In this document: in pieces, positions 19,190 through 28,671 of the stretch | Layout: each line of letters starts with the position of its first letter | Numbering within the stretch: the stretch's first letter is position 1 | NCBI GenBank assembly: GCA_002748755.1 | Contig: PDTD01000024.1 | Span: 1 to 44,712 of the forward strand | DNA: 44,712 nucleotides | Origin: Desulfobulbus propionicus | Lineage (GTDB): Bacteria; Desulfobacterota; Desulfobulbia; Desulfobulbales; Desulfobulbaceae | Reading direction: 5' to 3' | Notes under the pieces: model-generated | Told to the model about the DNA's origin: nothing | The model's database searches: none | The model's input: only the letters and a program-made list of their open reading frames with translations | Position numbers and translations under genes: made by a program

Positions 19190-20242
19190 TGTCTTATACG
19201 CCCGGCATTGTGCTCTGGTGTTCTCTGAAAGGTGATAACCAACCAAGATTTTCGACTGCTCCTATACCACAAGTGCTGCAATATGTCACAGGTATCGACC
19301 ACTCCCCCCCTCACGAAACACTCCCCCCAAAAAACTCCCGACACTGTCTCTCTCGCTCCACACCCTCTTCTTCATTTCACTTGACTTTTCCTTCAATTGT
19401 AGTGCTCATTCCCCCATTCCCAACCACCAATACATATCGCTTCCAATCCGGTTCCCGACTGAAAAGAATACCGGGCGTATGCCTGAATCGAAAAGATGGC
19501 AGGAAACATTTCTTTGTAGGCAGATCTGGAATTGCGCCTAGGTCGGCGGCAATGAATTCTCTGTACAATGTGTAGGAAACAGATATGGCTTTCTGACGAC
19601 AACCCTTGGACGGTAGTGGCCCCAAAAAACTGGACAATGTGTTAACCTCTACCTCAGACTCAAAAAGCAAGAGGATCTGACAATGGGTAAAAAAACAGGG
19701 CCCAATTCACGGCCAAAGTGGCTCTTGCGGTAATTCAAAACGAGGCAATGATCTCTCAGGTAGCCAGTCGGCTTTGATGTACCTCGCTCGGTCGCTGAGG
19801 CTACCTGATGCTTATTTCTCTTTTTTAACTTCAGGACGTGTAGCTTATCGCATACCCCAGGCTGTCCAATCAATTGGGTCCACCATCATAATCGACCAAC
19901 GATAACACACTGTCCTCAATGCTTTCTGATTTCTATAATCCGCCAAGCAGGCTTCGAATCTTGTTGCTATGAAAGTTCGTTTTTCAATTTTTCGTCTACC
20001 AAACGTTTGATAACCTTCTTTAAATTGTGTACATTCTATTTTTATTGTTATTTTTTTCTCATATAAACTATTATGCTGTACCCATTTTATGGCCCTTTTG
20101 TATGCACAAACAAAAAGAATATAGGTTAAACACTCACCATAATTCTCTCCAGGAGTACACCTCCTTAAAGCATACAAAAAATCGGCTGAAGCTGTACAAG
20201 GTACAGCTTTAACATTCTTCAAAAACAGAATTATATCGTATC
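19190..20242. other. Gene-poor gap with relics
   Basis: Apart from the miniature IS relic at 19612-19884 no intact gene is seen. A minus-strand reading frame at 19377-19590 (SYTLYREFIAADLG ... REPDWKRYVLVVG) has protein-like composition and ends next to the IS relic, so it may be a truncated gene, but no family was recognised. The AT-rich stretch 19900-20222 also carries an open minus-strand frame with no homology. Confidence 0.4.
19612..19884 (+). mobile_element. Miniature, internally deleted IS3-type element (copy A)
   Basis: The left end (TGGCCCCAAAAAACTGGACA) and right end (TGTCCAATCAATTGGGTCCA) match the ends of the larger relic at 32432-33002. The start of its first ORF (MGKK, then IQNEAMISQVASRL in pieces) joins directly to the 3' tail (GAGGCTACCTGATGC), so nearly all of both transposase genes is deleted. 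At about 270 bases it resembles a MITE derived from the same parent. Confidence 0.75.
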
Positions 20243-20452
20243 ATGCTGAAACAGGAACTACTCGACATCCTGGCCTGCCCCAAATGCAAAGGCCCTGTGG
20301 AACTTGACACACAACATACAGGCCTACTCTGTCGTCCCTGCAAGCTCCTCTATGCAATCAAAGACGGCATCCCTATCATGCTCGTTGACGAGGCCAAGTC
20401 TTTGGGAGAAAGAGAGGAACGCGCACAGGAAAGGCAGGCTAACGATAATTGA
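20243..20452 (+). CDS. Trm112-family zinc-ribbon protein
   Basis: A 69-aa protein like E. coli YcaR. The N-terminal LKQELLDILACPKCKGPVEL and the second pair LLCRPCKLLYAIKDGIPIML form the expected CxxC...CxxC zinc ribbon followed by the conserved Pro-Ile-Met segment. Family members activate or stabilise methyltransferases or lipopolysaccharide enzymes; the partner here is unknown. It ends by overlapping the convergent cobC-like gene by 14 bases. The ribosome-binding site is weak. Confidence 0.9.
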   Translation: MLKQELLDILACPKCKGPVELDTQHTGLLCRPCKLLYAIKDGIPIMLVDEAKSLGEREERAQERQANDN

Positions 20453-21038
20453 AACGGTTAAGTATAGGCAAGTCACCGAAAAATTCGATCTCAGTCAGGG
20501 CGGCATTATCCACCTTAAACTTCCAGTATCCGGTTCCCACATCCCCACAGAACAGATGGGCCAGGAGCGTACGGAGACATCCGCCATGGGAGACTACTGC
20601 CAAATTTCTGCCGGAATTGGCAGCCACAAGTTCGGTAACAAAAGTGATGACCCGGTGCTTGAACGCGCCAAAGGCCTCCCCTCCAGGGATGCGGGTCTCC
20701 TCCCAGTTGACCAACCAACTCTGCCACTGTTGGGGAAATTGCTGTTCGATCTCTTTGTAATGTAACCCCTCCCACTCTCCAAAATGAAATTCCTGGATGC
20801 TGGAGTCCGTTATAATCGGTTGCCCAGCACCGAAAAGAATGGCTGCCGTTTCCATGGTCCTCTGCAGTGGGCTGCTGAAGACAGTATCCACACGTAAGGC
20901 ATTAATACGGTCTCGCAATCTTGCAGCCTGCTCACGACCATGTTCATTGAGGGGGACATCGGTACTGCCCATGAGTACGCCGGCTCTGTTGGATTCGGTC
21001 TCCCCGTGCCGTATCAAATACAGTCGAGTTGCTGTCAT
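20439..21038 (-). CDS. cobC: Histidine-phosphatase-superfamily alpha-ribazole phosphatase
   Basis: A 199-aa phosphoglycerate-mutase-type phosphatase. The phosphohistidine motif LIRHGETESNRAG is at residues 8-20, the second catalytic His is in VVSHGGCL and the Glu is in FHFGEWEG. The family is broad, but the start overlaps the cobS stop as ATGA and cobU lies next, which supports alpha-ribazole-5'-phosphate phosphatase in the lower ligand branch of cobalamin synthesis. Confidence 0.85.
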   Translation of the reverse strand: MTATRLYLIRHGETESNRAGVLMGSTDVPLNEHGREQAARLRDRINALRVDTVFSSPLQRTMETAAILFGAGQPIITDSSIQEFHFGEWEGLHYKEIEQQFPQQWQSWLVNWEETRIPGGEAFGAFKHRVITFVTELVAANSGRNLAVVSHGGCLRTLLAHLFCGDVGTGYWKFKVDNAALTEIEFFGDLPILNRFNYR

Positions 21039-21811
21039 AAGTCCATACTCCAGATCAATAAGAAGAAGAACAGGGAAAAAACCTCTGTCAGTTCAATGGT
21101 TGCACCAATGGTATCCCCTGTGATGCCACCGATACGCCCTATCATGTACCGCGCCAGGAAAACGGCTATGCAGACACAAAGGGCGTGCAGGCAAAAAAGC
21201 AGGAGCAACAGAGACCAAAGGCTGAGCCCGGCAACAGCGAAAACCACACCAAGGAGCACAAACGAGCAGAGGAGAGCGGCCCACCCCTGGCGAAGGGTTG
21301 TCTGGTTGACAAAGCGCCCCATGCCTTCCCCTTCTCGGGCATAACCGGCACTGGCAGCGTGCCAGACCGCCGCTGTTCTGCCGAGGATCGGTACCGCCAC
21401 CAGAACTATGAAACCGCAGGTCTGAGGCATGCTCTGAAGGAGGACGTATTTACTGAGAATGGTAAGACACAGGGCTACGACACCGTTGGTCCCCAGGGTG
21501 GAGTCCCGCATAATCTCCAGCACCCGTTCTCTGGGACGATAACTAAACAGACCGTCCGCACTATCTGCCAGACCGTCGAGATGCAGCCCACCTGTCACAC
21601 CTATCTGAAAAATCAATCCGATCAACACCGCGACCTCATATCCGACCAAAGGAGAGAGGGATACAGCAAGCAGGCTGGCAGGCAGGCCAATGAATAACCC
21701 AACAACCGGCATCCATTTCATGCCGCGCACCAAGCGGCTCGCGGTCAACTCCATACACACCGGTATGGGATATCTGGTCATAAACTGGACCATCAGCAGC
21801 AGGGTACGCAC
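21035..21811 (-). CDS. cobS: Adenosylcobinamide-GDP ribazoletransferase
   Basis: A 258-aa integral membrane enzyme that joins alpha-ribazole to adenosylcobinamide-GDP to form cobalamin. The N-terminal FMTRYPIP, the GGLHLDGLADSADGL metal-binding motif and several hydrophobic helices are characteristic. It starts with GTG at 21811, with AGGGAG upstream, three bases after the cobU stop, and is followed by cobC with an ATGA overlap. Nothing resembling a cobalamin riboswitch was noticed upstream of cobU. Confidence 0.95.
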   Translation of the reverse strand: MRTLLLMVQFMTRYPIPVCMELTASRLVRGMKWMPVVGLFIGLPASLLAVSLSPLVGYEVAVLIGLIFQIGVTGGLHLDGLADSADGLFSYRPRERVLEIMRDSTLGTNGVVALCLTILSKYVLLQSMPQTCGFIVLVAVPILGRTAAVWHAASAGYAREGEGMGRFVNQTTLRQGWAALLCSFVLLGVVFAVAGLSLWSLLLLLFCLHALCVCIAVFLARYMIGRIGGITGDTIGATIELTEVFSLFFFLLIWSMDL

Positions 21812-21814
21812 CTG

Positions 21815-22381
21815 TCAGTCTCCCTTGATCTTCACTGGTATGCCGGCAACCACCAGGTATACTGTGTCTGACAGCGAGGCCGCCCGTTGGTTGACACGAC
21901 CGCTGCAGTCCCTGAAAAACCGTCCCAAGGGTGTATCAGGTACGATACCCTGCCCAACCTCGTTGGTGACCATGAAGACAGAACCGGTAAAAGTACAACA
22001 GGCAATAAACAACTCTTCCATTGCAAGCGCCACCACCTCTTCCAGGGTATTGAGAGCGCTCTGCTCCGGCGCATCCCAATCAATGCTCTGCTCCCTGAGA
22101 ATAAGGTTACTAATCAGTATGGTGAGACAATCTACCAAAACAGCTTCACACTCGTCCCCCAATCGGGGAAAAACCGAGGCTGGTGACCAGGGCTCCTCAT
22201 AGGTTGTCCAGGTAAGCGGTCGCTGCAGCCGATGCCGCTGGACCCTGTCCTCCATTTCCTGATCAAACACCTGGGCTGTTGCTATATAGGCGACCTTGGT
22301 GCACAGGGAAGAGATCTGCTGCTCGGCAAAACTGCTCTTACCGCTTCGTGCACCACCTGTTACCAAGGTGAGGGTTCCCAT
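21815..22381 (-). CDS. cobU: Bifunctional adenosylcobinamide kinase / adenosylcobinamide-phosphate guanylyltransferase
   Basis: A 188-aa enzyme that phosphorylates adenosylcobinamide and adds GMP. The P-loop TGGARSGKSSFAEQQ is at residues 8-22. VAYIATAQVFDQEM and VDCLTILISNLI match the family, and TNEVGQGIVPDTPLGRFFRD is the conserved C-terminal motif with the guanylylation region. ATG 22381 has AGGAG at about 12 bases. It lies 116 bases after the fusion gene and leads cobS and cobC, so the three form a salvage and late-assembly cobalamin operon. Confidence 0.96.
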   Translation of the reverse strand: MGTLTLVTGGARSGKSSFAEQQISSLCTKVAYIATAQVFDQEMEDRVQRHRLQRPLTWTTYEEPWSPASVFPRLGDECEAVLVDCLTILISNLILREQSIDWDAPEQSALNTLEEVVALAMEELFIACCTFTGSVFMVTNEVGQGIVPDTPLGRFFRDCSGRVNQRAASLSDTVYLVVAGIPVKIKGD

Positions 22382-22497
22382 GGGCAGCCGCCACTCCTAT
22401 CTAAAAGTTTCTGTTGGTCACCACCCCCTACCCTGCGGAGAGCCAGAATGGGAACGGGTGGTCTCTGTGTAGGTCGCTGTATCGATACAGAAAAGGA

Positions 22498-23772
22498 TCA
22501 GGAAAGCCCCTGGCCAACTATCTTGGCTATAATACTGGAGGTCGACTGCTGATACGTAAAGGCAATTCGTTCCACCCTGCCTCCGGCCTGTTGTACCTCC
22601 CTGGCCCCGACAATCTTATCTTCGGGCCAGTCCGCCCCTTTGACGAGCACATCCGGCATCAGGGCCTTGATCAGCTTAAGGGGGGTATCTTCAGAAAAAA
22701 GAATAACGAAGTCCACACACCCCAGCGAGGCCAAAACCCGTGCCCTCTCCAACTCCGTCTGCACCGGACGATTGCTTCCTTTCAGGCGCTGAATGGACTC
22801 GTCACTGTTCAAACCGACCACCAGGCAGTCCGCACACCGCCTGGCCCGTTCCAGGTAGCTCACATGGCCTGCATGAAGCAGATCAAAACAGCCGTTGGTA
22901 AAGGCTATGGATGCGCCCTGTCTTCTGATTGCCGCAAGCTGCGGCTGCAATGCTGCGAGACTGGTAGTAATTTTATCGCGGTCGGATCTCCTCCAGCCCC
23001 TTTCACCTGGTGGACAGAAGGGGCTCCGCTCTGCCTCCAGAGCAAAGAGATCAACAACATGCAGACAACACACTGCGTCCTCTCCTGCCTGGGCTAGGAT
23101 TTCTCCATGGGGAGAGACGATCATGGAATGCCCGGCCAAAACCAGAGGACCACTGGCACCGCACCCATTAGCTGCCACCACATAGACCTGGTTCTCTATG
23201 GCCCGCGCACGCACAAGGGCCTGCCAGTGATCCAATCTGCTTTTGGGCCATTGGGCGGACACCATGATAACCTGCGCTCCATGGTACGCCATTGCCCGTG
23301 CGATTTCCGGAAAACGCAGATCATAGCAGACAAAACCGCCAAGAGTTCCCAGGGGAAGCTTCAAAGGAGGACTAGCCGGTCCAGGCTGGTAATGAGCCTC
23401 TTCGTGCCATCGACGAAAAAGATATTGTTTCGGCCACTTACCAACCACCCCTTCCCCATCTATACACATCAGGGTATTCAATGGAGGACCACCCTGTTCG
23501 GGCAGCTCTGCCAAAGATCCGGCTAAAAATAGAGCATGCTTGCCGGCAATCTCCTGCATCCTGTCGATAATTTCAGGGGTACGCTCGGCCAGGGTACGGG
23601 TCCGCTGGTAGTCAAATCCAGTTGCCCACAATTCCGGAAGAACCACAAGCGTGCCCGACATCAGCGCCTTGCGCTCCAGTAATCGGCGTACCTGCCGGAT
23701 ATTTTCTTCAGGGTCTCCGAGAACAACGGGTATCTGAACAAAGCCGACAGCCGGAAAAAAAGAATCTCCCAT
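22498..23772 (-). CDS. Fusion: nitrilase-superfamily omega-amidase-like domain + heptose-1-phosphate adenylyltransferase-like domain
   Basis: A 424-aa two-domain protein. Residues 1-265 are a carbon-nitrogen hydrolase resembling YafV/omega-amidase, with the catalytic Glu47 (VLPELWATGF), Lys115 (KWPKQYLF) and Cys149 (FVCYDLRFPE) intact. Residues 285-424 match the RfaE/HldE C-terminal cytidylyltransferase-fold domain: FTNGCFDLLHAGHVSYL with HxGH at 300-303, then VVGLNSDESIQRLKG and DVLVKGADW. The two are joined in one frame without a stop. The nitrilase part may deaminate 2-oxo-acid amides and the other may activate D-glycero-D-manno-heptose-1-phosphate with ATP; why they are fused is unknown. 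It follows the DVU0298-family gene by 4 bases. Confidence 0.9.
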   Translation of the reverse strand: MGDSFFPAVGFVQIPVVLGDPEENIRQVRRLLERKALMSGTLVVLPELWATGFDYQRTRTLAERTPEIIDRMQEIAGKHALFLAGSLAELPEQGGPPLNTLMCIDGEGVVGKWPKQYLFRRWHEEAHYQPGPASPPLKLPLGTLGGFVCYDLRFPEIARAMAYHGAQVIMVSAQWPKSRLDHWQALVRARAIENQVYVVAANGCGASGPLVLAGHSMIVSPHGEILAQAGEDAVCCLHVVDLFALEAERSPFCPPGERGWRRSDRDKITTSLAALQPQLAAIRRQGASIAFTNGCFDLLHAGHVSYLERARRCADCLVVGLNSDESIQRLKGSNRPVQTELERARVLASLGCVDFVILFSEDTPLKLIKALMPDVLVKGADWPEDKIVGAREVQQAGGRVERIAFTYQQSTSSIIAKIVGQGLS

Positions 23773-23776
23773 ATTT

Positions 23777-24505
23777 TCAACCTATTGCACGCAATGCTTC
23801 CCCAGCAAGACGGCCTACCGTCTGAGGGGACCAGATGCCGTCCAGATACAGGGACAGGCCTGCATCTTCGTTAATCAGAGCTGACAGCTCCGGTATAAGC
23901 GTACGCAGTCCGAGGTTGCCGACTGCCCAGGCAGCAAGCCCCTGCACCTGCTTGTCTTCTTTCTGGGTGAGATAGTAGCGAAAATCCTGGTCGCGGATTT
24001 TTTGGCGGAGCAGATTGCCCCGCTTGAGGGCCAGTCTTCCGATCCCCCACATAACGCCCCGCTGCAGAAAGGTATGCTCCAGAAAATTCCCGTCCTGACA
24101 TATTTCCTCGCCATCCTCCTGAGCATAGGAGAGCAACATGTGATGATACTCCTTTGCCAGCCGATCATTATGATACATGATCTCAGCCAGAGATTCCGGT
24201 GCTCCCCATCCTATCCCTCCCGACTCATCGTTGAGACTCCACAGGAATCGACGCATAACCACCCTGGCTTCCTCAAAACTCTCTTCTGCCAGGCGGTCAA
24301 CTGTCATTCCCATGCAGCTCACGGCAAACCACTTCATATGGGGTTCTTCCCGGCAGATAGCTGTAAAAAGGGCGTGGACGAGATTTTTTGCAGGCAAATC
24401 CTGTAAGCGAACCAGGACATCTTCCAGGTTCTTTTCCCGTAACAGTTTTTCGACCGTGCTTTTCAGTCTCCGGCTGCTCAAAAGCAAACTCCTTTGTTCT
24501 GTCAT
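23777..24505 (-). CDS. DVU0298-family HEAT-like protein
   Basis: A 242-aa helical protein resembling the DVU0298 family of sulfate reducers. The middle contains the diagnostic NDESGGIGWGAPESLAEIMYHN, followed by a helical HEAT-like C-terminal half (VQGLAAWAVGNLG, LIPELSALIN). The function is unknown; the family often occurs near metabolic genes. ATG 24505 was chosen, although an upstream TTG at 24544 keeps the frame and neither has a good ribosome-binding site. The TGA is 4 bases before the nitrilase fusion gene, so they are probably cotranscribed. Confidence 0.8.
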   Translation of the reverse strand: MTEQRSLLLSSRRLKSTVEKLLREKNLEDVLVRLQDLPAKNLVHALFTAICREEPHMKWFAVSCMGMTVDRLAEESFEEARVVMRRFLWSLNDESGGIGWGAPESLAEIMYHNDRLAKEYHHMLLSYAQEDGEEICQDGNFLEHTFLQRGVMWGIGRLALKRGNLLRQKIRDQDFRYYLTQKEDKQVQGLAAWAVGNLGLRTLIPELSALINEDAGLSLYLDGIWSPQTVGRLAGEALRAIG

Positions 24506-24962
24506 GATAAAGACGGGCAGAAGTACAGCAGTACGCCTGTCCAAATCTACAACCCTGTAAACTGGGGCAATAAAGAGTGATCACACATCAAAATGGCAGC
24601 TCGCCCTTCCCTCTCATGCAGATACTGGCAAAATTGAAGACTGATTTCTGACATGACATGCATTGGTGTTAATGCCTGCCTATTCCAAAAGATAAACACG
24701 ATCATGAAACATGACAAACGACAGTACTCAAGTATACCGGTTCAAACCTGTAACCCTGTAAGCAGAGGCCGTAAAAAGCAAGAACAAATCAGCACATCCC
24801 AATTCATCCCTCCCCTGCCTGCTCAGCAGAGACAATGTATCAGGATGTCTACCTGCAATTTATCCATAGACTCTTCGTTGCAGGGCGGCTGGGGGGGAAC
24901 GTACTCCAGCTCCCCCGCCAACGCCTTGAGCTGCGAAAAACCTTCTTGATCAGAGAGGCGGG
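24506..24962. other. Intergenic region between the omptin gene and the DVU0298-family gene
   Basis: No gene is seen. A GC hairpin, GGGGGA (24893-24898) with TCCCCC (24911-24916), lies just past the omptin stop and could end its transcript; no T-run follows. Confidence 0.4.
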
Positions 24963-25955
24963 CTAGAACCTGCAGTCCAGTCGAAGAGAAACAGTGGTCG
25001 CCACGTTATCCGCGCCAGCGGAATCACCCGGATAATACCATTGTTCCCCTGTTATCAGATCGGTAATAGTTGTCTCACCCTTGGCTTCATCATAATATTG
25101 ATAGCTGAACAGGCCTGTCAGCCCCCAGTGTGGAGAGAGCTTATAGGTAAGGGCCAGGTCGGCAGCCCACATCCAGCTGGTATCAAAATCCTCCTCAAAC
25201 AGGAGATCGCGCATATGATGTATGTCTTTATCCTCCCCTTTAACCAAGGGAGAGCCAATCACACGACCAGAAATATCCCAGTTGGTCACTACCGAATAAA
25301 AGGAGAAGCCGACGTAGGGAACGTTCCAGGTCTGTTCATACGTTATGCCGATCTCATTGGCATCAAAGGTACCCTGGGTGTCGTGGAGATCATAGATGGA
25401 GTAAACATAACGACCGCCATAGGATTTCCATTCCCAGTTATCGCGTTTAAACCCTATCAGGGCAGTAAAGGTGGTCGCTTGATGCCTGTACACCGGCACC
25501 TCCACATTGATGTCAAACATCCCCCCATGCTCCAGCCGGACGTCTTCATGGTGGGACCAATGCGTCCAATCCCAGCCACTCACCGCCCAGTCATAGTCGT
25601 CCATGGTATTGTCGCCTTCATTAAGGGCAAACCAAATATCGGCGTTCAACTTGATCCAGGGCCTCGGTCTGACTGAGACGCCAGCGTTAAGCATAAAGAC
25701 GTTATCCAGTTTCCAGATCAACTGACTCAGTTTAGCGCCATCCCCTTCAGAGTAGACAAGTTCGTTGGATTCACCATTGAGATACCCCACCCCCAGTCTC
25801 CCTTCAATCTCAATCACCTTGGAGTGCACATTGATGGACGTACCGCTCTTGGTCTGTTTCTGAAGCTGCGCGGCTGTTCCAGCTGCTGAGACCGGCTGAC
25901 AAATCAATACGCCAAGCAGCGAGCAGCCAAAAACAGTCAATATTTTCTTTTTCAT
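24963..25955 (-). CDS. Omptin-family outer-membrane aspartyl protease
   Basis: A 330-aa exported beta-barrel. ATG 25955 has GGGAGGG upstream and opens a signal peptide (KKKILTVFGCSLLGVLICQPVSA). Alignment by eye to OmpT is clear: NTMDDYDWAVS places the first catalytic pair at Asp120 and Asp122, and KGEDKDIHHM places the second pair at Asp244 and His246. The GGRYVYSIYD and GITYEQTWNVPYVG strands and the final aromatic DCRF match the family. Omptins cleave between basic residues of peptides and need lipopolysaccharide; here the substrate is unknown. It is an isolated gene. Confidence 0.88.
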   Translation of the reverse strand: MKKKILTVFGCSLLGVLICQPVSAAGTAAQLQKQTKSGTSINVHSKVIEIEGRLGVGYLNGESNELVYSEGDGAKLSQLIWKLDNVFMLNAGVSVRPRPWIKLNADIWFALNEGDNTMDDYDWAVSGWDWTHWSHHEDVRLEHGGMFDINVEVPVYRHQATTFTALIGFKRDNWEWKSYGGRYVYSIYDLHDTQGTFDANEIGITYEQTWNVPYVGFSFYSVVTNWDISGRVIGSPLVKGEDKDIHHMRDLLFEEDFDTSWMWAADLALTYKLSPHWGLTGLFSYQYYDEAKGETTITDLITGEQWYYPGDSAGADNVATTVSLRLDCRF

Positions 25956-26260
25956 CTTCCCTCCCGAAGTCATATAGTTATAAGACTATTGCATACTGCA
26001 GACTACAACTCATGCGTCTTTTGAAGTAAAAAATGTACCCAAGATGCTCATCATTTCCTGTCATAAAAAAATACAAATCATGCAGCAATGTTCATATGCT
26101 TTTAGTGAATGCGCCTAGTAGTAGGCTCAAAAAAGGGCTCGCTGCTCGTACCCCCTTGCGTGTCCATTGATAACAATGATGTTGAGGCCGTCCCCTTCCC
26201 AGACTGGGTTCTCTAAACAACTGTACATGGCGACTGATTCTTGCTACACTTGACTTTAGA
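25956..26260. other. Intergenic region upstream of the omptin gene
   Basis: About 300 bases with no gene recognised, lying between the omptin start and the chemoreceptor fragment. Confidence 0.35.
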
Positions 26261-26620
26261 TTACATTTGCCTAACAAGCTGCAATTTGAGAATTTTTCGC
26301 ACAACAATGTCTTCGTCAAACCGGGAACTGGATATGCGGAATATCTTCTGCGATATTTCGCCTAGAAGTTCTTTTGAAGATTCTGCTAATCTTGCCGAAT
26401 TTCCGGCAAGATTGAATATTGTACCCTGCAGTTTTTCAACAAAAGAATTAAACCACTGGGCTAAGGTTCCGACCTCGTCCTTTGTTTTTATGTCTAATCG
26501 CTTGCTCAGATCCCCCTCTCCCCGGGCAGCATCTTTAAGCCCCTTTTCCACCTGACCGATGGGTCTGACCACTGAGGCAGTAACAAGCCAGAGAATCAGG
26601 ATCGCTGCCCCCCAGCACCT
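26261..26620 (-). pseudogene. Chemoreceptor fragment (TM2 + HAMP + start of the signalling helix)
   Basis: A minus-strand frame reads WGAAILILWLVTASVV (TM2), VRPIGQVEKGLKDAARGEGDL (HAMP) and EVGTLAQWFNSFVEKLQ, very similar to the HAMP of the receptor at the start of the window. It stops after NSARLAESSKELLGEISQK, well short of the signalling tip, and the sensor domain is absent upstream. It is a relic, not a functional receptor. Confidence 0.8.
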
Positions 26621-27401
26621 CGCAAAACTGCTCCCTTATTTTTTGTTTCTTTGCAAAACATCCCTCTCAGCTACCGCCTTACAAGAGAAGAAAAAGCTGT
26701 CCGCATTGCAAGGTTACTGAGAAGACAAACATAACCACCTGGAATTCTACACAAATTATTCAAAAAAGAGTTTATTACAAAACGGCAACATTTCATTCAG
26801 ATAGAGAGATTGGTCGTTTCAACATCCTATTTTCGTGTCTTTTGCAAATGGTTATGATTTTTCCTTATGCACCACAATAAAGGGTTCATTTTACAGGACG
26901 TGTTCGGCTGCGGATTTCGGCCCACCATCCTAATCATCACATGCCCTCTTCCAGTAAATACCAACAGATCAATAAACTCAAGGGTAATCTTAAGCAAGTG
27001 GTCCAAGGGAGCATTGACCAAAGTAACGGGACAGTAGCAACAAACCAATTTTTCTGCTATGTTTCCTAGTTGAGACTTAAATCCGTTACCGTTTAAAAAA
27101 TTGTGCAGACGCGAAGCGGTAAGATAATTGACTATACAGTTAGTAAATCAATATGTTACGTACCAGCTTGTAGGCCCCCAATCTTAGGGGAGGGGGTACA
27201 ATGAGTCGCAGGGAAGGACTCAAGCTCTCCACCGCTTACCCTGAAGAAAAACTCGGGCTCACTGGTCAAAAGTCGGGTTAGATTTTTAGAGGAATGAGTT
27301 GGCTGCACGCCACCCCCACATAACCATCCGCTCTGTCGAGCACAAACCGTCCACAACCATGGGTGGCCTCGACTGAATACTGAACCTACATATCTCTCTT
27401 C
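26621..27401. other. Gene-free gap before fabB
   Basis: No convincing gene. Open minus-strand frames at 26827-27048 and 27156-27653 have no recognisable similarity, and the second covers the fabB start. The region is AT-rich at 26750-27150. The fabB ATG has no clear ribosome-binding site. Confidence 0.35.
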
Positions 27402-28613
27402 ATGCGACGTGCTGTTATAACCGGAATGGGTATTGTTTCCCCCTTGGGGAATAGTGTACAGGAAGTACAGGCCTCCCTTGAACAGGCCAAAAGTGGCATT
27501 GCTTTTTATCCTCAATACGAGGAAATAGGTCTGAGGTCCCAGATAGGAGGCTTTACCACTATAGATGTGAAAAAGCATCTTGAAAAAAAACAGCTCCGTT
27601 TCATGGGCAATGCCGCAGCATACGCAGCCATCGCCATGAAACAGGCAGTACACGACGCAGGCCTGGTGCCGGAGGACGTCAGTAATCCGAGGACAGGCCT
27701 GATCATCGGGTCAGGGGGAACCTCTGCGGAAAACGTCGTTAGTACGGCCGACGTCATGCGCAAAAAAGGATTGAAACGACTGAGCCCTTTCATGGTGCCC
27801 AGAACAATGAGTTCAACGGTCTCTGCCTGCCTGACCAATACTTTCCACATCAAAGGGCTCTGCTATTCAATCTCTTCTGCATGCGCCACCGGCTCACACT
27901 GCATTGGGGCTGCGCTCGAACAAATCCAGCTCGGCAAACAAGACATCCTTTTTGCCGGAGGCTCAGACGAAGAGCATTGGACCCAGACAGCGATGTTCGA
28001 TTCCATGGGCGCCCTTTCAACCAAATTCAACCATACACCGCAATCGGCCTCACGCCCTTATGATATCAAGAGGGATGGCTTTGTGGTAGCCAATGGCGCC
28101 GGTATCCTGGTGGTTGAGGAAATGAAACACGCCCAAAAAAGAGGGGCGAACATCTACGGCGAGATTATCGGCTACGGAGCCACCGCTGACGGCTATGAAA
28201 TGGTTACTCCTTCAGGAGAAGGGGCTGTTCGATGTATCCGCATGGCGCTGGCCACCGCCAAAAAGGAAATCGACTACATCAATGCCCATGGTACCTCAAC
28301 CCCCATAGGGGATATGGTGGAATTACAGGCGATTGCTGAGGCATTCGGCCCCCAGGCCCCGCCTGTCAGTTCGACGAAAGCCCTGTCAGGGCATAGCCTG
28401 GGGGCAGCCGGTGTCCATGAGGCCATCTATTCACTGATCATGCTCGAACATGGATTCGTCTGCGGGTCCGCCAATATTGAGGAGCTGGATCCTGCCGCCA
28501 AGGGGGCAAATATACTCCGTGAAAACCAGAATAGACAACTGCGCACGGTCATGAGCAACAGCTATGGTTTTGGAGGGACCAATGCCTGCCTGATTTTCAC
28601 AAAAATGGCATGA
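27402..28613 (+). CDS. fabB: 3-oxoacyl-ACP synthase I
   Basis: A 403-aa condensing enzyme of type II fatty-acid synthesis, very close to E. coli FabB along its length. Cys161 ([12 protein letters not shown]), His296 (NAHGTSTP) and His331 (SGHSLGAAG) are intact, and Lys326 sits in the SSTKAL loop. It extends cis-unsaturated or saturated acyl-ACP with malonyl-ACP. The partner fabA is not in this window. It ends convergently with the DUF4388 gene. Confidence 0.97.
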   Translation: MRRAVITGMGIVSPLGNSVQEVQASLEQAKSGIAFYPQYEEIGLRSQIGGFTTIDVKKHLEKKQLRFMGNAAAYAAIAMKQAVHDAGLVPEDVSNPRTGLIIGSGGTSAENVVSTADVMRKKGLKRLSPFMVPRTMSSTVSACLTNTFHIKGLCYSISSACATGSHCIGAALEQIQLGKQDILFAGGSDEEHWTQTAMFDSMGALSTKFNHTPQSASRPYDIKRDGFVVANGAGILVVEEMKHAQKRGANIYGEIIGYGATADGYEMVTPSGEGAVRCIRMALATAKKEIDYINAHGTSTPIGDMVELQAIAEAFGPQAPPVSSTKALSGHSLGAAGVHEAIYSLIMLEHGFVCGSANIEELDPAAKGANILRENQNRQLRTVMSNSYGFGGTNACLIFTKMA

Positions 28614-28671
28614 ACCGAACGTCCTGCAGTTCATCACGGCTCTTGTTATGTGAGCACTGAAGCTTTCCTTC

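Noticed and set aside
19845-20222. AT-rich minus-strand frame next to the Trm112 gene
   Set aside because: No ribosome-binding site, no homology, and its 3' end runs into the IS relic.
22382-22497. Possible cobalamin riboswitch near cobU
   Set aside because: The gap is too short and no B12-box-like sequence was seen on the correct side.
27156-27653. Minus-strand open frame across the fabB start
   Set aside because: It overlaps fabB on the opposite strand and no family is recognisable.
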